In this document: piece after piece, positions 11,944 through 23,218 of the stretch
Position numbering within the stretch: position 1 is the first letter of the stretch
Layout: each line of letters starts with the position of its first letter
Origin: Paragonimus westermani
Lineage: Eukaryota > Platyhelminthes > Trematoda > Plagiorchiida > Troglotrematidae
Assembly: GCA_008508345.1 (NCBI GenBank)
Contig: QNGE01002646.1
Location: 1 to 64,000 of the forward strand
Reading direction: 5' to 3'
Length of the DNA stretch: 64,000 nt
Program-made: the position numbers and the translations under genes
The notes under the pieces: generated by a model
What the model saw: the letters and a program-made list of their open reading frames with translations, nothing else
What the model was told of the DNA's origin: nothing
Database searches by the model: none

Positions 11944-12643
11944 GTATTTTTGACTTCAACTGGAATACGAATACTCTCCCGATTTGTTCACACCATATCC
12001 GAGGTGTATGTCATCCACTAATGGTGCACCAAAAACAGGAAAATTTCAATGATCAGTGCTAGCACGAAAGGGCTACCATCCATTTCGGTCCTACACAATG
12101 ATCACGAGAAAATTGAGGTGAAGTATGCTAGTGCAATTCTTTTTTGGAATATGGCATGCTCATACGAAAACACAACACTGCAGATTAAGAATGAATCACG
12201 GTTATTACCGATTTGTAAGCAGAATAAACTAAACCATCAGTTTTGAAACGTTTAAATCATTTGAATGTCAATTTATCCCTTCGGCGTCCGTAGTGATTGT
12301 TTCGTCCTATTGTGAAAAGAACAAGTGAACGCAATTAACACGTATTTCGTTTCTGTGTAGAACCGTCACACACTGAAATGATTAAGTTACCGAAAGTGAT
12401 TGTAGCGCGTGTTTCATTTTCATGGTACTAAATTCACAGTGAGTTTTGCCAGTTGGAGTCGGTTTGGGTGAATAGCCACTGGGTGCATTTTCTTTCGAAC
12501 ACATAATTACTGGCCATACGAGTGTGCTTATTCGTCATTAGGCCGCTACACATTTATTTTATTTTATTCACGTTGAACTACATTCATTTCATGGAAAATT
12601 TCAAGGACCTCTTCAGAATCCCAGCTTTCTCATTCACACTCAC

Positions 12644-12896
12644 AGTTAACTCGACGTGATGGGCGTAAATAACTAGCCCATACGTAGAGTGTATGCAGTT
12701 GCAAGTTTTCGACGGTCAATTGCAAAACGACTCTCATCAATTCGAAAATCCTGACAGCAATATTAACCGATTTCAGTGAAATAAATCCTCTGTCATGTCT
12801 GATGAGGCGGACAACCCTGTTGCGAAAGAATGCTCTCATACCACTACATTTGCAACATTCACGGTCTACATCTCTGTCTTCGGCGTGCTCATTCAT
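12644..12896 (-). CDS. exon, possibly first coding exon, Arg-rich
   Basis: From an ATG at 12896 the frame is open for 84 codons to a GTGAGT donor (phase 1). It begins MNEHAEDRDVDRECCKCSG and continues with RAFFRNRVVRLIRH. The CxxC-like cluster followed by AFFR loosely recalls a nuclear-receptor first zinc finger, but the other zinc ligands are absent, so I do not claim that family. The minus-strand exon at 13621-13758 is phase compatible and could be upstream if the ATG is internal. Confidence 0.4.
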
Positions 12897-13620
12897 GTGT
12901 ATGAATATTGATGCATGGCCAAGTCAACCGATTTCTGGTCAAATTCAGCGGGTAACAGAACATACTATGTGGCGATAAGTGAGAACAGAATAACGACCAT
13001 ACAGCTTAGTCCAAGAATTCACTCAGGTGACCTACGGGTGCCACATATTTGTTCCGTCTTCTTCGAGGTCTCTCAGCGCTATTCGCAAATGCTTTGAACG
13101 TAACTAAGGCAACAACCAGCTAGCTGTTCAGCTTGAAACGTAATTACCGGCAGCACATATCACTCGTGCCATATGAGTTCTTAAACCATACTCATACGTT
13201 AGGATTTCCTGATTGTTATCCGCCAGCATGAAATGGATTGGAAAATTTTTCTATATACTTTGGAACTGTTTGAATCGCTAGCTGTCTTCGATTGTTCGGG
13301 TTGGGTATGTCTATGTGGGGACTTTGTCCGTAAGGCCAGTCAACCAAACCGTATCAAAAGCTCGAACTTGGTGTGAATTCATCGGGGTTTTGTGCAGAGA
13401 CTGTCATCATAGTCGCAGTGCTGACCAGCGCAGGGCGTAACGCACTGTGTATGCATGAATACCATGGACCCTGTAGAAACTGAGCGGAATTACGCTACAA
13501 ATTGGTCGTGTAGATTCTCTCACACAACCAATCAACAAGCTTGTGGCTACTGAAATTTACAGGAAATAGTTTATGTACAGCAATTCGGTGTATGAAAAAC
13601 TTTTGCACAAATAACATTAC

Positions 13621-13758
13621 TTTCAGATTGTTCATTTCTCGTTTTCATATATGTAGTGATAAATGGCGAAAAGCCAATTTCATCCAAATGTTTGAGATGA
13701 GCGGTTGAATCCATTGGGTCCCACTTGCCATCACCTACTTTGACGAATATTTGCATTC
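13621..13758 (-). CDS. internal exon, phase 1-1, function unknown
   Basis: A 138-base exon (46 codons) is flanked by a pyrimidine-rich acceptor (TATTTCGTTGTTTCAAG) and a GTAATG donor, both phase 1. It reads MQIFVKVGDGKWDPMDSTAH and goes on with LDEIGFSPFITTY. The ubiquitin-like opening MQIFVK is probably chance, since nothing after it fits ubiquitin. The symmetry and splice sites are the support. Confidence 0.5.
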
Positions 13759-15886
13759 CTTGAAACAACGAAATACAGTCATTACAAATATTATCATATT
13801 GCGTATTGGATATTGCTCAGACAATACAAACCAACTCATACTTTATTTATTCACAATAATTTCAATCACTTTCTACGCAACATAAAAACAGTAAGCTGTA
13901 ATAAAACTGGTACTTCAGTGCCCGCTTCGTCCGAGGTAACCTCCGTAATCGGAAAATTAAGATAATTAAGGAAACTGTTCAAAATTACAGGATAATTTTC
14001 TCAACACCTACGTATCCCATTGCAGGTCTTGATGTCAAACTCGAGAAGGAGAAGGTGTAGACATCATTGTTTGTTGGAAACGAGTTAAAACCTAAAGAAC
14101 AGGGACTCTGAATGTATGCAGCAGACAATTTTCTGTAAAACAGCCGGGATAAGGAGTGAGTCAAATGTGGAAATCACATATGGAAGTCTGGCAAAAAGCG
14201 GCATCAAGACATATGTCTCGTATGTCATTCTCAGTATATAAGGAGTTGATTCAAGACAATTGATTCAAGACGTCACTTGCCGTTGTTTCGCGCAACTTAA
14301 CAGTTACTCATATTCGGCAATAAAGGGCAACACAAATTGACTTTACAACATTACGGAAGCCAAAACTCTAACCACGGGAGATCTTAGTATGGTCAGATGC
14401 TCACTGTAACCTGGGAGTATAAAAATAATAGCCGTTTGAATAGATTGAACACTGTTGCCAATTGCAGTAACCCTATCCATCAGTTGTAATACAGTATTTG
14501 CCAAAACCAATGAACACCGCGTGAATAAGTTTGGTGGTAATTTGGAGCATAATCTCTTCAACAGCTTAATTATGAATGGTGATGTACAACCTTTCTGGAA
14601 GGATACCGCCGATTTAACTGACCAGCCCCTCCAGCTACGTTTGACACTTACGAATTATCCCCATGAAAAAAACTAACTGAATAAGAGGAATAACAGTTTG
14701 AGTCCAGATGCTGGGACAATAATTTAGGCGATTTCTACAATCGGTGCGTGAATCCTGCAACAAAACATAAACAGTTGGCTGATACCAAGCTTATGGAACC
14801 GCAAATCAGCATGTTGGCTAGCGGTAAATGGGTTTCACAGTATTGTCACAAATTAGTGTATTGAACTGCGGTTACACAGAAAATGATCGCAGAGATTATT
14901 GGCAACTCTGCTAAAGTAATCTGCTGGGAATATAGTTACGGTAATCGACGGTTGCGCCAATGATTCTACTGTCTACAATTAGTTCATTTTGACGGTGTAT
15001 TATTAAAAGTTCCGGAAAAGGTTGGGAAAAATATCAACGAAACGGGAAGAATTCAGAATAAAAATGTCCTAGGAAAAGGTTGAAAACGCGTATTCCAAGC
15101 TGGAATTACATTGGCAATGTTTCACAACTACACAGGTAGAATATGTGTTTGTGGATCCTGTTATTCACATGAATCCACATGAAATACACAAGGTCTACAC
15201 ATAAGACGTATGAAGCCCAACCGAACTCATCGAACCACTTAAACGTGTTACACTAGTAAATTGGTCAAAATAAAGCAGTTGATGAAGTCGCCAAGATTCA
15301 GCGACAGGTTCCTCGGTCCAAAACTGTGCGCAGCCAAAGCAGTAACTTACTGAACTTCTTGGCGAAACATTCTTTCACAAAAGTCCATTTAAACTTTGGA
15401 ATAGTGAATACAACCCAACCGCATTCACAACGTGACATCGTTCTTCTCGTAAGCCATAGATCATCTGGACCCTCCACGCTGCATTCACTCCGCTTGATCT
15501 GACGTAATTGCAGCTAGATTGAAGGAAGTGTTTTAGATAAATGGGAATAACAGTTGTTTCAGTGAGTAACGTTGAACATTGTTTGTCTTGCCTCATTTTA
15601 CTAAGACGTGTTAGGAAAAATATGTTGCATTTCGACACGCGCTCATGAGTGGAACTGAAAATCTAATCTCTATACGGAGCTCCTCTGAAAGACAGTCACA
15701 GGCCGAACTAGTAGTCCAGTCGGACTGATTCACATTTCAATAGACATCTTTCAATTTTAAACCAGACAGTCATCGTAGGTAAGGTCGGCAGTCTATGGTG
15801 TGTGATGTGATGTTTATGATGCATCAAATGAATTGGTGATGAAGTGTTTCATGTGAACAGGAGATGTTTTGGATAGGTTCTTATAA

Positions 15887-16003
15887 CGATTTAGAATAAT
15901 CCGCCCAGGTGCATGATTTCAAATAGAGCAGTGAACAACAGAAGCAGAATAAATCCCTGCTGTATTGTTCGTCGCGATTTAGAATAATCCACTCAGTTGC
16001 ATG
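15887..16003. repeat. 29-base imperfect direct repeat, 88 bases apart
   Basis: CGATTTAGAATAATCC followed by a CAG/T-GCATG core occurs at 15887-15915 and again at 15975-16003. The surrounding 14.7-17.3 kb carries no exon I can defend; the open frame at 15375-15638 (-) is plausible but lacks a clear acceptor. Confidence 0.6.
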
Positions 16004-17366
16004 TAACACACAATTACAATAACGCTGATCTGGACGATCAAGTTAATGAGATTATTCAGTAAATCCGAAAGGTGGTTGAAAAGATTGAACTCCACGCAAT
16101 ACTGTTGACAAACATCACAATAAAAATGTTTTTACCGACAAAGTGATTTAACCAGATACTCAGACTATTCAGAGTGAGAGTGGTCTACCGTGGAACAATC
16201 AACAACGACCGTTGCAGAAAAAACAACGGCCAACAGTGAATCATCTCAGTCAAATAAATAAGTGTTGGTGAAAGTGAGCAGCCAGTCAACTAATACAAAC
16301 CGAAGGAGCTCAAGCGATAGGTATAAATAAGAGAGTAACATTGGTGCCTTCTCTATATTCAGTGAGCATAATAAATTCATCAGGATTGTTCAGTGCACAC
16401 AGTAAGCTGAAACCGAAAGCGTATTTAGGGCTTTCTACTAACAACCGGAACACTTTTTAACGGGTTGGACAGGTTGGACATCACATCATACGTCAGGTTT
16501 CAAATGTTTCAAACAAACCTCAACAATTTCAACACGGTTCGTCACTGCACGCAGCTGGCTTAACTGATGACTGCAGCCAGTGAATGTTCAACACCGAGTG
16601 TTGGAAGCTGATTCAGCTGGCAGGTGGACACGTCTGGGTGAGGTTAGTTGCTCATGGCATGAGATACCTCGTGGAGTGTACTCCGATTCACTAAGAAAGA
16701 AAACGGGAGGAGTGGCAGCGACAACGCGGAACCTGTACTCCAAAAATAAGCAGCCAGTGGTTTTCTTAACCGCCACGTGAATTCCACTCACGGCACCGCA
16801 TTTTGGCAAACAAAGTAAGTTTGCTCTTTAAAAACAAGATGTCAGAATTACCAACGGCGAAAATTGAAAGAGAATTCATGAGTGCCGAAGTGTTAGTGCA
16901 CAGTGCTACGCTGAGGAGTCATAACATCAGGACGTTGCGTGAGCGAGAACGATGCAAGTGTGCACGGCCAATTAAACACTGAGGATTGTTGCAAGCACAC
17001 TCGACATCACATGCAGTCTATGTGATCTTCAATTGATCAGCCGGACTTAGGTTTATTGATCGGACACATCGATGCAATCTGTTGCGCATAAATGTGTGTT
17101 GCTGATTAACTTTTCTGACTGTTCCAAAAAAGATGACAGGATGCTGCTAAATTGCCTGAAGATGGCCACTACACACAAGAATGGACAATATTTCAACGCG
17201 TGCATATGTGTTCTCTGAATGGCTCTACAATGTGGATGGTGGTTCTATATGTATGAATGAGGTGAATGATCAGGTGAATTCCAGTTTTGGTACTACGGAG
17301 AACACAAAATGGAGACAGGCATCGGAGACAGTGAAATGAATTCCAATAATACCTGAGCAGGCTCTA

Positions 17367-17543
17367 ATGATCACTGACAGCGTCCGTCAGATCACCAGAC
17401 ATTCATATGTTTGTATCCCACCAGCGATGACTGATAGAAAGGAGTGCGATTCTCTCCAAAAATGCACACTGAATGCTAAGCGTACCTACAGTTTCGCAAG
17501 ACAGAATGTGATTATATTATGCATTTTCTTCATGGCAGGACAA
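17367..17543 (+). CDS. possible first exon with hydrophobic segment
   Basis: ATG at 17367 (or the internal ATG at 17427) opens a frame that reaches a GTGAGT donor in phase 0 after 59 codons. The end of the exon, NVIILCIFFMAGQ, is a short hydrophobic run preceded by a basic stretch, as in a signal peptide or signal anchor. The downstream exon was not found. The frame also stays open past the donor to 17639. Confidence 0.35.
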
Positions 17544-18229
17544 GTGAGTTCCGAGCATAGTCAAGGTGGAATGTCATTTTCTGTTATCCACTTGAGTTTG
17601 CTCAATAGAATGATTCATACGCATTCTCGTTGTGAATAGTGTTCAGACACTCTTCCACATTGTCCCAAACGGGAAGTATCTGAAAGATACGAGTAACTCA
17701 GTAGTTAGTCAGTTAAGTCCGTTTTCAACCATGACCAATTACACACACATCATTAGAAACGTACCTTGACTTTCCGTCTCCTTCGTGAGCAGCTCACTTC
17801 CACACATCCAGCATAGTAGAAATGAACGTCGACCTTTTGCAGGCTTTTCGACAATCTTGCTATTCTCCTCAAATCGAATCTCAATCTATGTGTTTTCCGG
17901 CTGTAGACTGTTGAACACAAACGCAATAATCTGGGCATATTCAGAATGAAACTGAACAATCGTTCATAACATATTAACACAATTCCGTAGAATATGTTCA
18001 GGTGAAAAATATTTGCCGGGTCATTCCCATAGTTCTAACTTTGTCATAACTGCTCGTCAGAAATGACAGCGTATTAGTATCAGTCCTCGTTGCAGAAGCT
18101 GCCACAAAACCTGGCGTTCGCTTTGACTGTGGACTTGTTCACGTGTTCAGTTGTGTACTTATTTCTCTGTACAAATATTCATTTCCAGATATTTGCAATA
18201 CATTGACCAACCGCGTAATTATCCGAATG

Positions 18230-18878
18230 CTAACAATGTGGGAACAGCGCCAGCATCCTTTTGAATGTGGACAAAAAACCACTTTCACTTCCTTCCACTG
18301 ACTCCTCTTCTGAGCTCCAACCAAACAACCGCCCTCTGGTGTTGATTCCAGTAGGAGTCAATATAATCACCATTACCCCAAACAAGCCACCAACAATGGA
18401 CATCAGAACAACATGACAGACTGGATGATTTCACGTTCCATCCAAAGACTGGGTGTTTAAACGATGTAATCCTGAACAAATTCCAGTCATTACGCTCCTA
18501 ATAGCTAAAGGTAAACGGAAACACGAATGAACTAGAAAGTGTCCACCAACACATTCTAATATCTAACAAATATCTTTCTGACAATCATGGTGAGTACTTC
18601 AAACAAGCGTGTACACATTAACCAGCAACTGTAATTGACAGCCAAAACTTACATTTGGCCTTTATTGTTCTAGCAAACATATGACTGGGCATAGTTGGAT
18701 TTTGGAATAAATTTCTCATGAGCCGCATGTCCGATGGTTTGTCATCTCGTGGCTTGAGTCTCCCGCTTGTCAAATTCACCGTTGTCAACATCCCTTCACT
18801 CACTTTACACAAACCGAGTAGCAGGTGCAAAGTGAAAACATGAGTGACGGTCGCGGAATTCGTGTGTAATTCGGCCAT
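18230..18878 (-). CDS. two-exon small membrane protein, 138 residues
   Basis: Exon 1 is 18653-18878, starting at an ATG in a GATGGCC-type context and ending at a GTAAGT donor, phase 1. Exon 2 is 18230-18420 after a CATCCAG acceptor, also phase 1, ending TAG. The joined frame is 138 codons plus stop. Residues about 11-27 (VTHVFTLHLLLGLCKV) could be a signal peptide. Exon 2 opens with a clear transmembrane helix (VVLMSIVGGLFGVMVIIL), followed by an acidic Ser/Glu-rich tail (SSEEESVEGSES). An NLT sequon lies between the two. That gives a likely type I topology with a roughly 50-residue outer domain. The family is not recognised. Whether TAG is the true end or another donor follows is open. Confidence 0.6.
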
Positions 18879-20879
18879 CTTACACAGACATCAGCCCCAT
18901 GCGCTTATATTTGTCTGGTTTTATATGAATAAACCAATAAGACTCTCTGGACTGTTTGAGAGAAGTAATTGTGTACTTCGTATGCGATAAGTATTAAGGC
19001 CGTGACACTGATCTACTATTGTGGATTATTCCAATGTAACGCACGACTCATAACAATAGTGTTCATCCCCACGAATGTATGCTTCATAAGCTGCGCAATA
19101 TGCACATTCAACATGCTATAGTTTTAGTCCGTGAGGCTACTGATTAGCATTTCACGTTTTGTTACAGTTAAATTTGGATTGAAAAACATTTTCACATTGA
19201 AATTCTGTACACTACAGTGCAGAAGGTAGAATGAAGTGATGAATCGAACGCTGAAGCTTAGCAATAATGTTACCTAGATTTATCGTGAACGGTGACAGGT
19301 AGGTCAAATGTGTTATAGAAGGTAAAGATGACTTTGGTAGGACTGACAATTTACCGACAGTTAGCGGCAGTAAGAATTGACATATAAGCGCGCATATATT
19401 GGTTGACAAAATGGCTTCTGGTAATAACCTAGACACAATAATTTGTTCGCAATCATCTGCGAAGAGTTCCGTTCCAGCAGTTCACTAGTGACGTGGATTG
19501 TACGGGCAATTTTTCCACACAACTTGGCACTGATCCATCGGATCCATATCACTCACCCGGAATGACACTCAGTTATATGGAAAATTACGAGTTTCAGCAA
19601 GTCAGACCAGCAGCTGAGATCTCTTTAATACTGAACGGACAATCCGATTCAGAGTAATTCGGCATAGACAAGTGTGAATTCAGGTGAGATGTTTCTGCAC
19701 TGGTGGTTGTATTGAAAGCAATAGGATAATTTACAGTTGTTTTACAGTGGGACAGACACTAAATCATAGTCGGTAGTCACACAGGTGGAAAACCATTCAC
19801 AATCGATCGCAACTGTCGCATTCCCATAGACTTCGGTAAAGAGACCGAGTTCATCATATTGAACTGTTACTGCCTGCTTAAGTTTACCTCCTCCGTCCGT
19901 CCTAATGCAGAATCAGGCCTAGTTGGTTGTCACCATGTGCTACTGATACCAACCAATAACAGACATTGATTTCTCTTGTACCGACTAACATCTACGGCTC
20001 CTTGTTTTCACACCATGAAAAGCAAATGCTTATTGCAACCGATCTGACGCTTCATTATTTCTTATGTTAGAAGTCTGAACTTAAGTGCTATCATTAGGGT
20101 TAGCTGAGGTCCCTAATTCCGATCATTGTTAATTGCTGTCTCCAAACGCAAATAACTGCATACGGGTAACTAAGCCTTCATGCTGATCCACATTTAATCG
20201 AGGAATTGGTCGAGAGGATTGTGTCATGACACATAATTCGTTGACAAGAGAAGAGGGGAAACCAACCAGCATTCGTCGTTACCGCTACTGATCCCAAATT
20301 GCATTGACCACCGGAGAAGCTCACCTACCCAAACTTCCCAGATTCACTGCCATCTGGCGAGCCGAAGAAAATTCCGCCACAGCATTTGCTTGAAATCGAT
20401 TTCCAGGCCGCTCGATACACTCATGAGTTTAGAAGCAACATGTTGCCGTGGGCCCCTCCCACAAATGTGAAGACAATCTATCTGCTGCAATCCAGGTGAC
20501 GAACTGTAGAATCGCCTACGTGGTCTGTTAAATGATGTTACTGGTACCGCCATTCAACCGAGGTTCCTGGTCAAACGAGCTACGGATTTCTGAGAACTTG
20601 TGAACAGTTGTGAACATAATGATGATGTGAATGCCGTCACGGATGATTCGAGCGTTATCATGATTCCAAAGACCAAAGTGCACACCCTCGTCTGAAGTCA
20701 ACTGACGAAAAGACCTTTATAGTCCCCTCAAACACCAACCATCAATCCCGTGAAGATAAAATCAAACGACTGCTTCACTCACAGCCAATGTGTCGGAAGG
20801 TTTGATGGACTACCAATGCACCTGCTTCAGACTTACACGACGTATCCCGGCTAAGTGCACGGAAAGCCGTAGCCCTTGT

Positions 20880-21740
20880 CAATCAGCGTTTTGAGAGACT
20901 AGACGAGTGGACCGAAGCCTAATTTTAGCAAACCAAAGAACTCGTTGTGCTGTCGGTGATCAGCGTAGCCTTGTGCCTGGTCACCTCGTTTCCTCCACCA
21001 GTCATCCTTGTGACGAGTTGAATGCAAACACTCCGGCTCTCTTGTCTTCATTGTCTGTGTCTGTTGTGGGAACGGTGAACTCGCATTCTTCTGTCACGCT
21101 TTGATTGGATTGTTGTCGTCGAGCCAATCAGGGCGTTTCTGTGGCCAGATACCGACAGTCCGGACGACTGCTAGGTTGAAGTGTCCCTCGCGAAAGTTTC
21201 ACGTAACATCAGGTTTGGTGGATATGGAAGCGGCCTTGAGACTCGTAGTAAAGGTGCGCTGAACTATCAACTTTATGCACCTGCTTCGAAACCTAACGTC
21301 ATACGGTTCGCTTATCATCAAATAGCCGATGAGGTCGGCTACTGCAAAACAAACAAGGCGCTCCAGAGCGCCTACTGCTAGGTACCCCCACCCAGTGGAA
21401 TATGTAACTAGCAACTGTCTTCTGCATCATACCTTGGTCTGTAATCATACATGCTATGGCACCTTGGTTAAATGGTGGTCAGTGTGTTGCGGCGTTCCGG
21501 CCAAATAATTCCGTGCCGATGCGACACATTCGGTATCCCGATGGACGTCTTTCTTCTCTGAGAGTGCCTCACGTTGGACCTCGTGTTACTGAACGTCGCC
21601 CGGACGATAGGTGCTGTGTTGTTCATGTTGGAGAGGCCGAAGCGATGCGTTCAGCGATAACATATCTTCGTCTATCCACCCCACGGAAAACACTAACTGG
21701 GTTGAACCGGTCTATCCCGCGTGACAGCTAATACAGTGTC
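20880..21740. other. GC- and CpG-richer segment with open frames, probably an old repeat
   Basis: Composition changes clearly here. Frames at 20907-21104, 21181-21381 and 21456-21731 (+) are open and Arg/Ser/Pro-rich, with no domain and no splice logic. A perfect 7-base stem with a 4-base loop (AGGCGCTCCAGAGCGCCT) lies at 21357-21374. I suspect a degenerate dispersed element. The open minus frame at 20344-20553 may belong to the same. Confidence 0.35.
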
Positions 21741-21786
21741 TCATTTGTATAGTCAATTATATGGGTTTGGGATACTGTCAGGACGC

Positions 21787-22241
21787 TCAGACGGAGAAAT
21801 GTGGATGATTAGATTTCTCAGCCATAAAATGCAGCTCAAATTCTGCAAAGCAAAACATCGAGTGAGTGGTAGTGTACTCCATTGTTCCATCCGAACCCTC
21901 ATCTGAAACACCATAGTCTGTAGTTCGTTCTTCCCCCTGCCTAATAGACTGCCGGGCATGAGTAACCCTTTCTGTGTAGTCATCGCACAATCCACTTTAC
22001 TCTTGTAAATGATCGAAGTACAACAGTAGCCTAACCGTGAAAAATGTGGACTTCGGTCGCATACGAAACAGCAACAGTAACAACAAGTCCTGACGTGGCA
22101 ATTGCTATACCAGCTGAGCTTCGCAACCACTTCATAAGTTCAGTGCTTCCGCATGTGTACTCAGTAACCCAATTACGTCACTGTGTCATTCAGAACTCAA
22201 CAGACGATCCAGGACGGTGGCTACCCAGAAATGATTTCTGA
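21787..22241. other. overlapping protein-like frames on both strands
   Basis: On minus, 21787-21990 reads an acidic, Gly/Thr-rich segment (EERTTDYGVSDEGSDG) ending in FMAEKSNHPHFSV; a strong acceptor (TTTTGCTTTGCAG) lies inside it. On +, 22044-22241 reads ETATVTTSPDVAIAIPAELR and ends at TGA. Each looks like an exon, but I could not connect either to partners. Confidence 0.3.
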
Positions 22242-23218
22242 ACTTTCAGAATGATGTCATCACGCTTGACTGGTGGAGCAGTCATTGCTGGACATTCTGT
22301 TCCCCTCGCTGGATCAGTATCAGCACATCTCCAGCCTTCTCATAATTTGGCATATTACTTATCAGCATGAATTGCTGGTCTAACTGAATCTTAGCCGCAT
22401 TCTTTCTCGGGCCAGCTCACCAAACCGTGCATGCGAACAAGGATATCTCAATACCTTCGCAATTTATTGGAGAGAAATATCAGTAGCCCCCTTCTAACAA
22501 CTCATGTTCGGTTGATCTGATCTCTGGTACACTCAAATCCGGCTTTTACGCTCAATTATCTATCGAGTGCAAGAAATTGACACTGACGTCCACCATATAA
22601 ATACGGTTTGCGGTCACCCGCTGAACTTGACAACAAACTTAAAACACTGATCCCAGTAGGTGTCACCATTACCTAAGGCGGCGAATGATAAACAGTGCAT
22701 TCGTGTTGTTCTTGTAAGGTTTGGTATTGATTTAGTTTGGAACAACCTCTTACTAACTCCGTGCCAGTAGGCGTGTTGATAACAGCCTCTGCATCAAAGC
22801 TATTACGTGGAATGAATTGCATTATGAAATGGCATTCAAATAAGCCAAAGAAAAATTGAGATGATGAGTGCAGCACGTTCTAGCTTGACCGCTATAAACC
22901 GGTCATCGCCTACTGTTTTCCCTAGAGGGTGTATTCAATCGCACAATTATTACTCGCTCATAAGCAACGCTCCTTCCACGCTATCATGGACCAATTCCGC
23001 CTTCATTCTAGTCCACGTGCAGAGGTTCTTGACAAAGTAGCTACTTTCTAACGATTTTATCGGAGCAAATTAAAGACCTATGTTGAGATATGTTAATCGC
23101 TCGTGCACTCTCAATAGTCGTAAGCGCAAAACGCATAGGTTGTACGCATCAACTAAATAGAGTGAATTGTGGGTTGACACGCATCCAATCAAACCAACTA
23201 ATAGTTGAGCATACTCAC

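Noticed and set aside
12795..12860. CTGATGAG ... GAAAG arrangement resembling a hammerhead ribozyme core
   Set aside because: Stem II needs a bulge and wobble pairs, and no GUC-type cleavage site lies where stems I and III would meet. Chance occurrence.
12644..12896. Nuclear-receptor DNA-binding domain
   Set aside because: CKCSGMRAFFR looks tempting, but the remaining zinc-binding cysteines and the DNA-recognition box pattern are missing.
13621..13758. Ubiquitin N-terminus (MQIFVK)
   Set aside because: Only six residues match; the following sequence is unrelated to ubiquitin.
18653..18878. Cys-loop receptor N-terminus
   Set aside because: A signal peptide followed by RLMRNLFQN suggested it, but the next phase-matched exon gives a membrane helix and stop with no ligand-binding domain.
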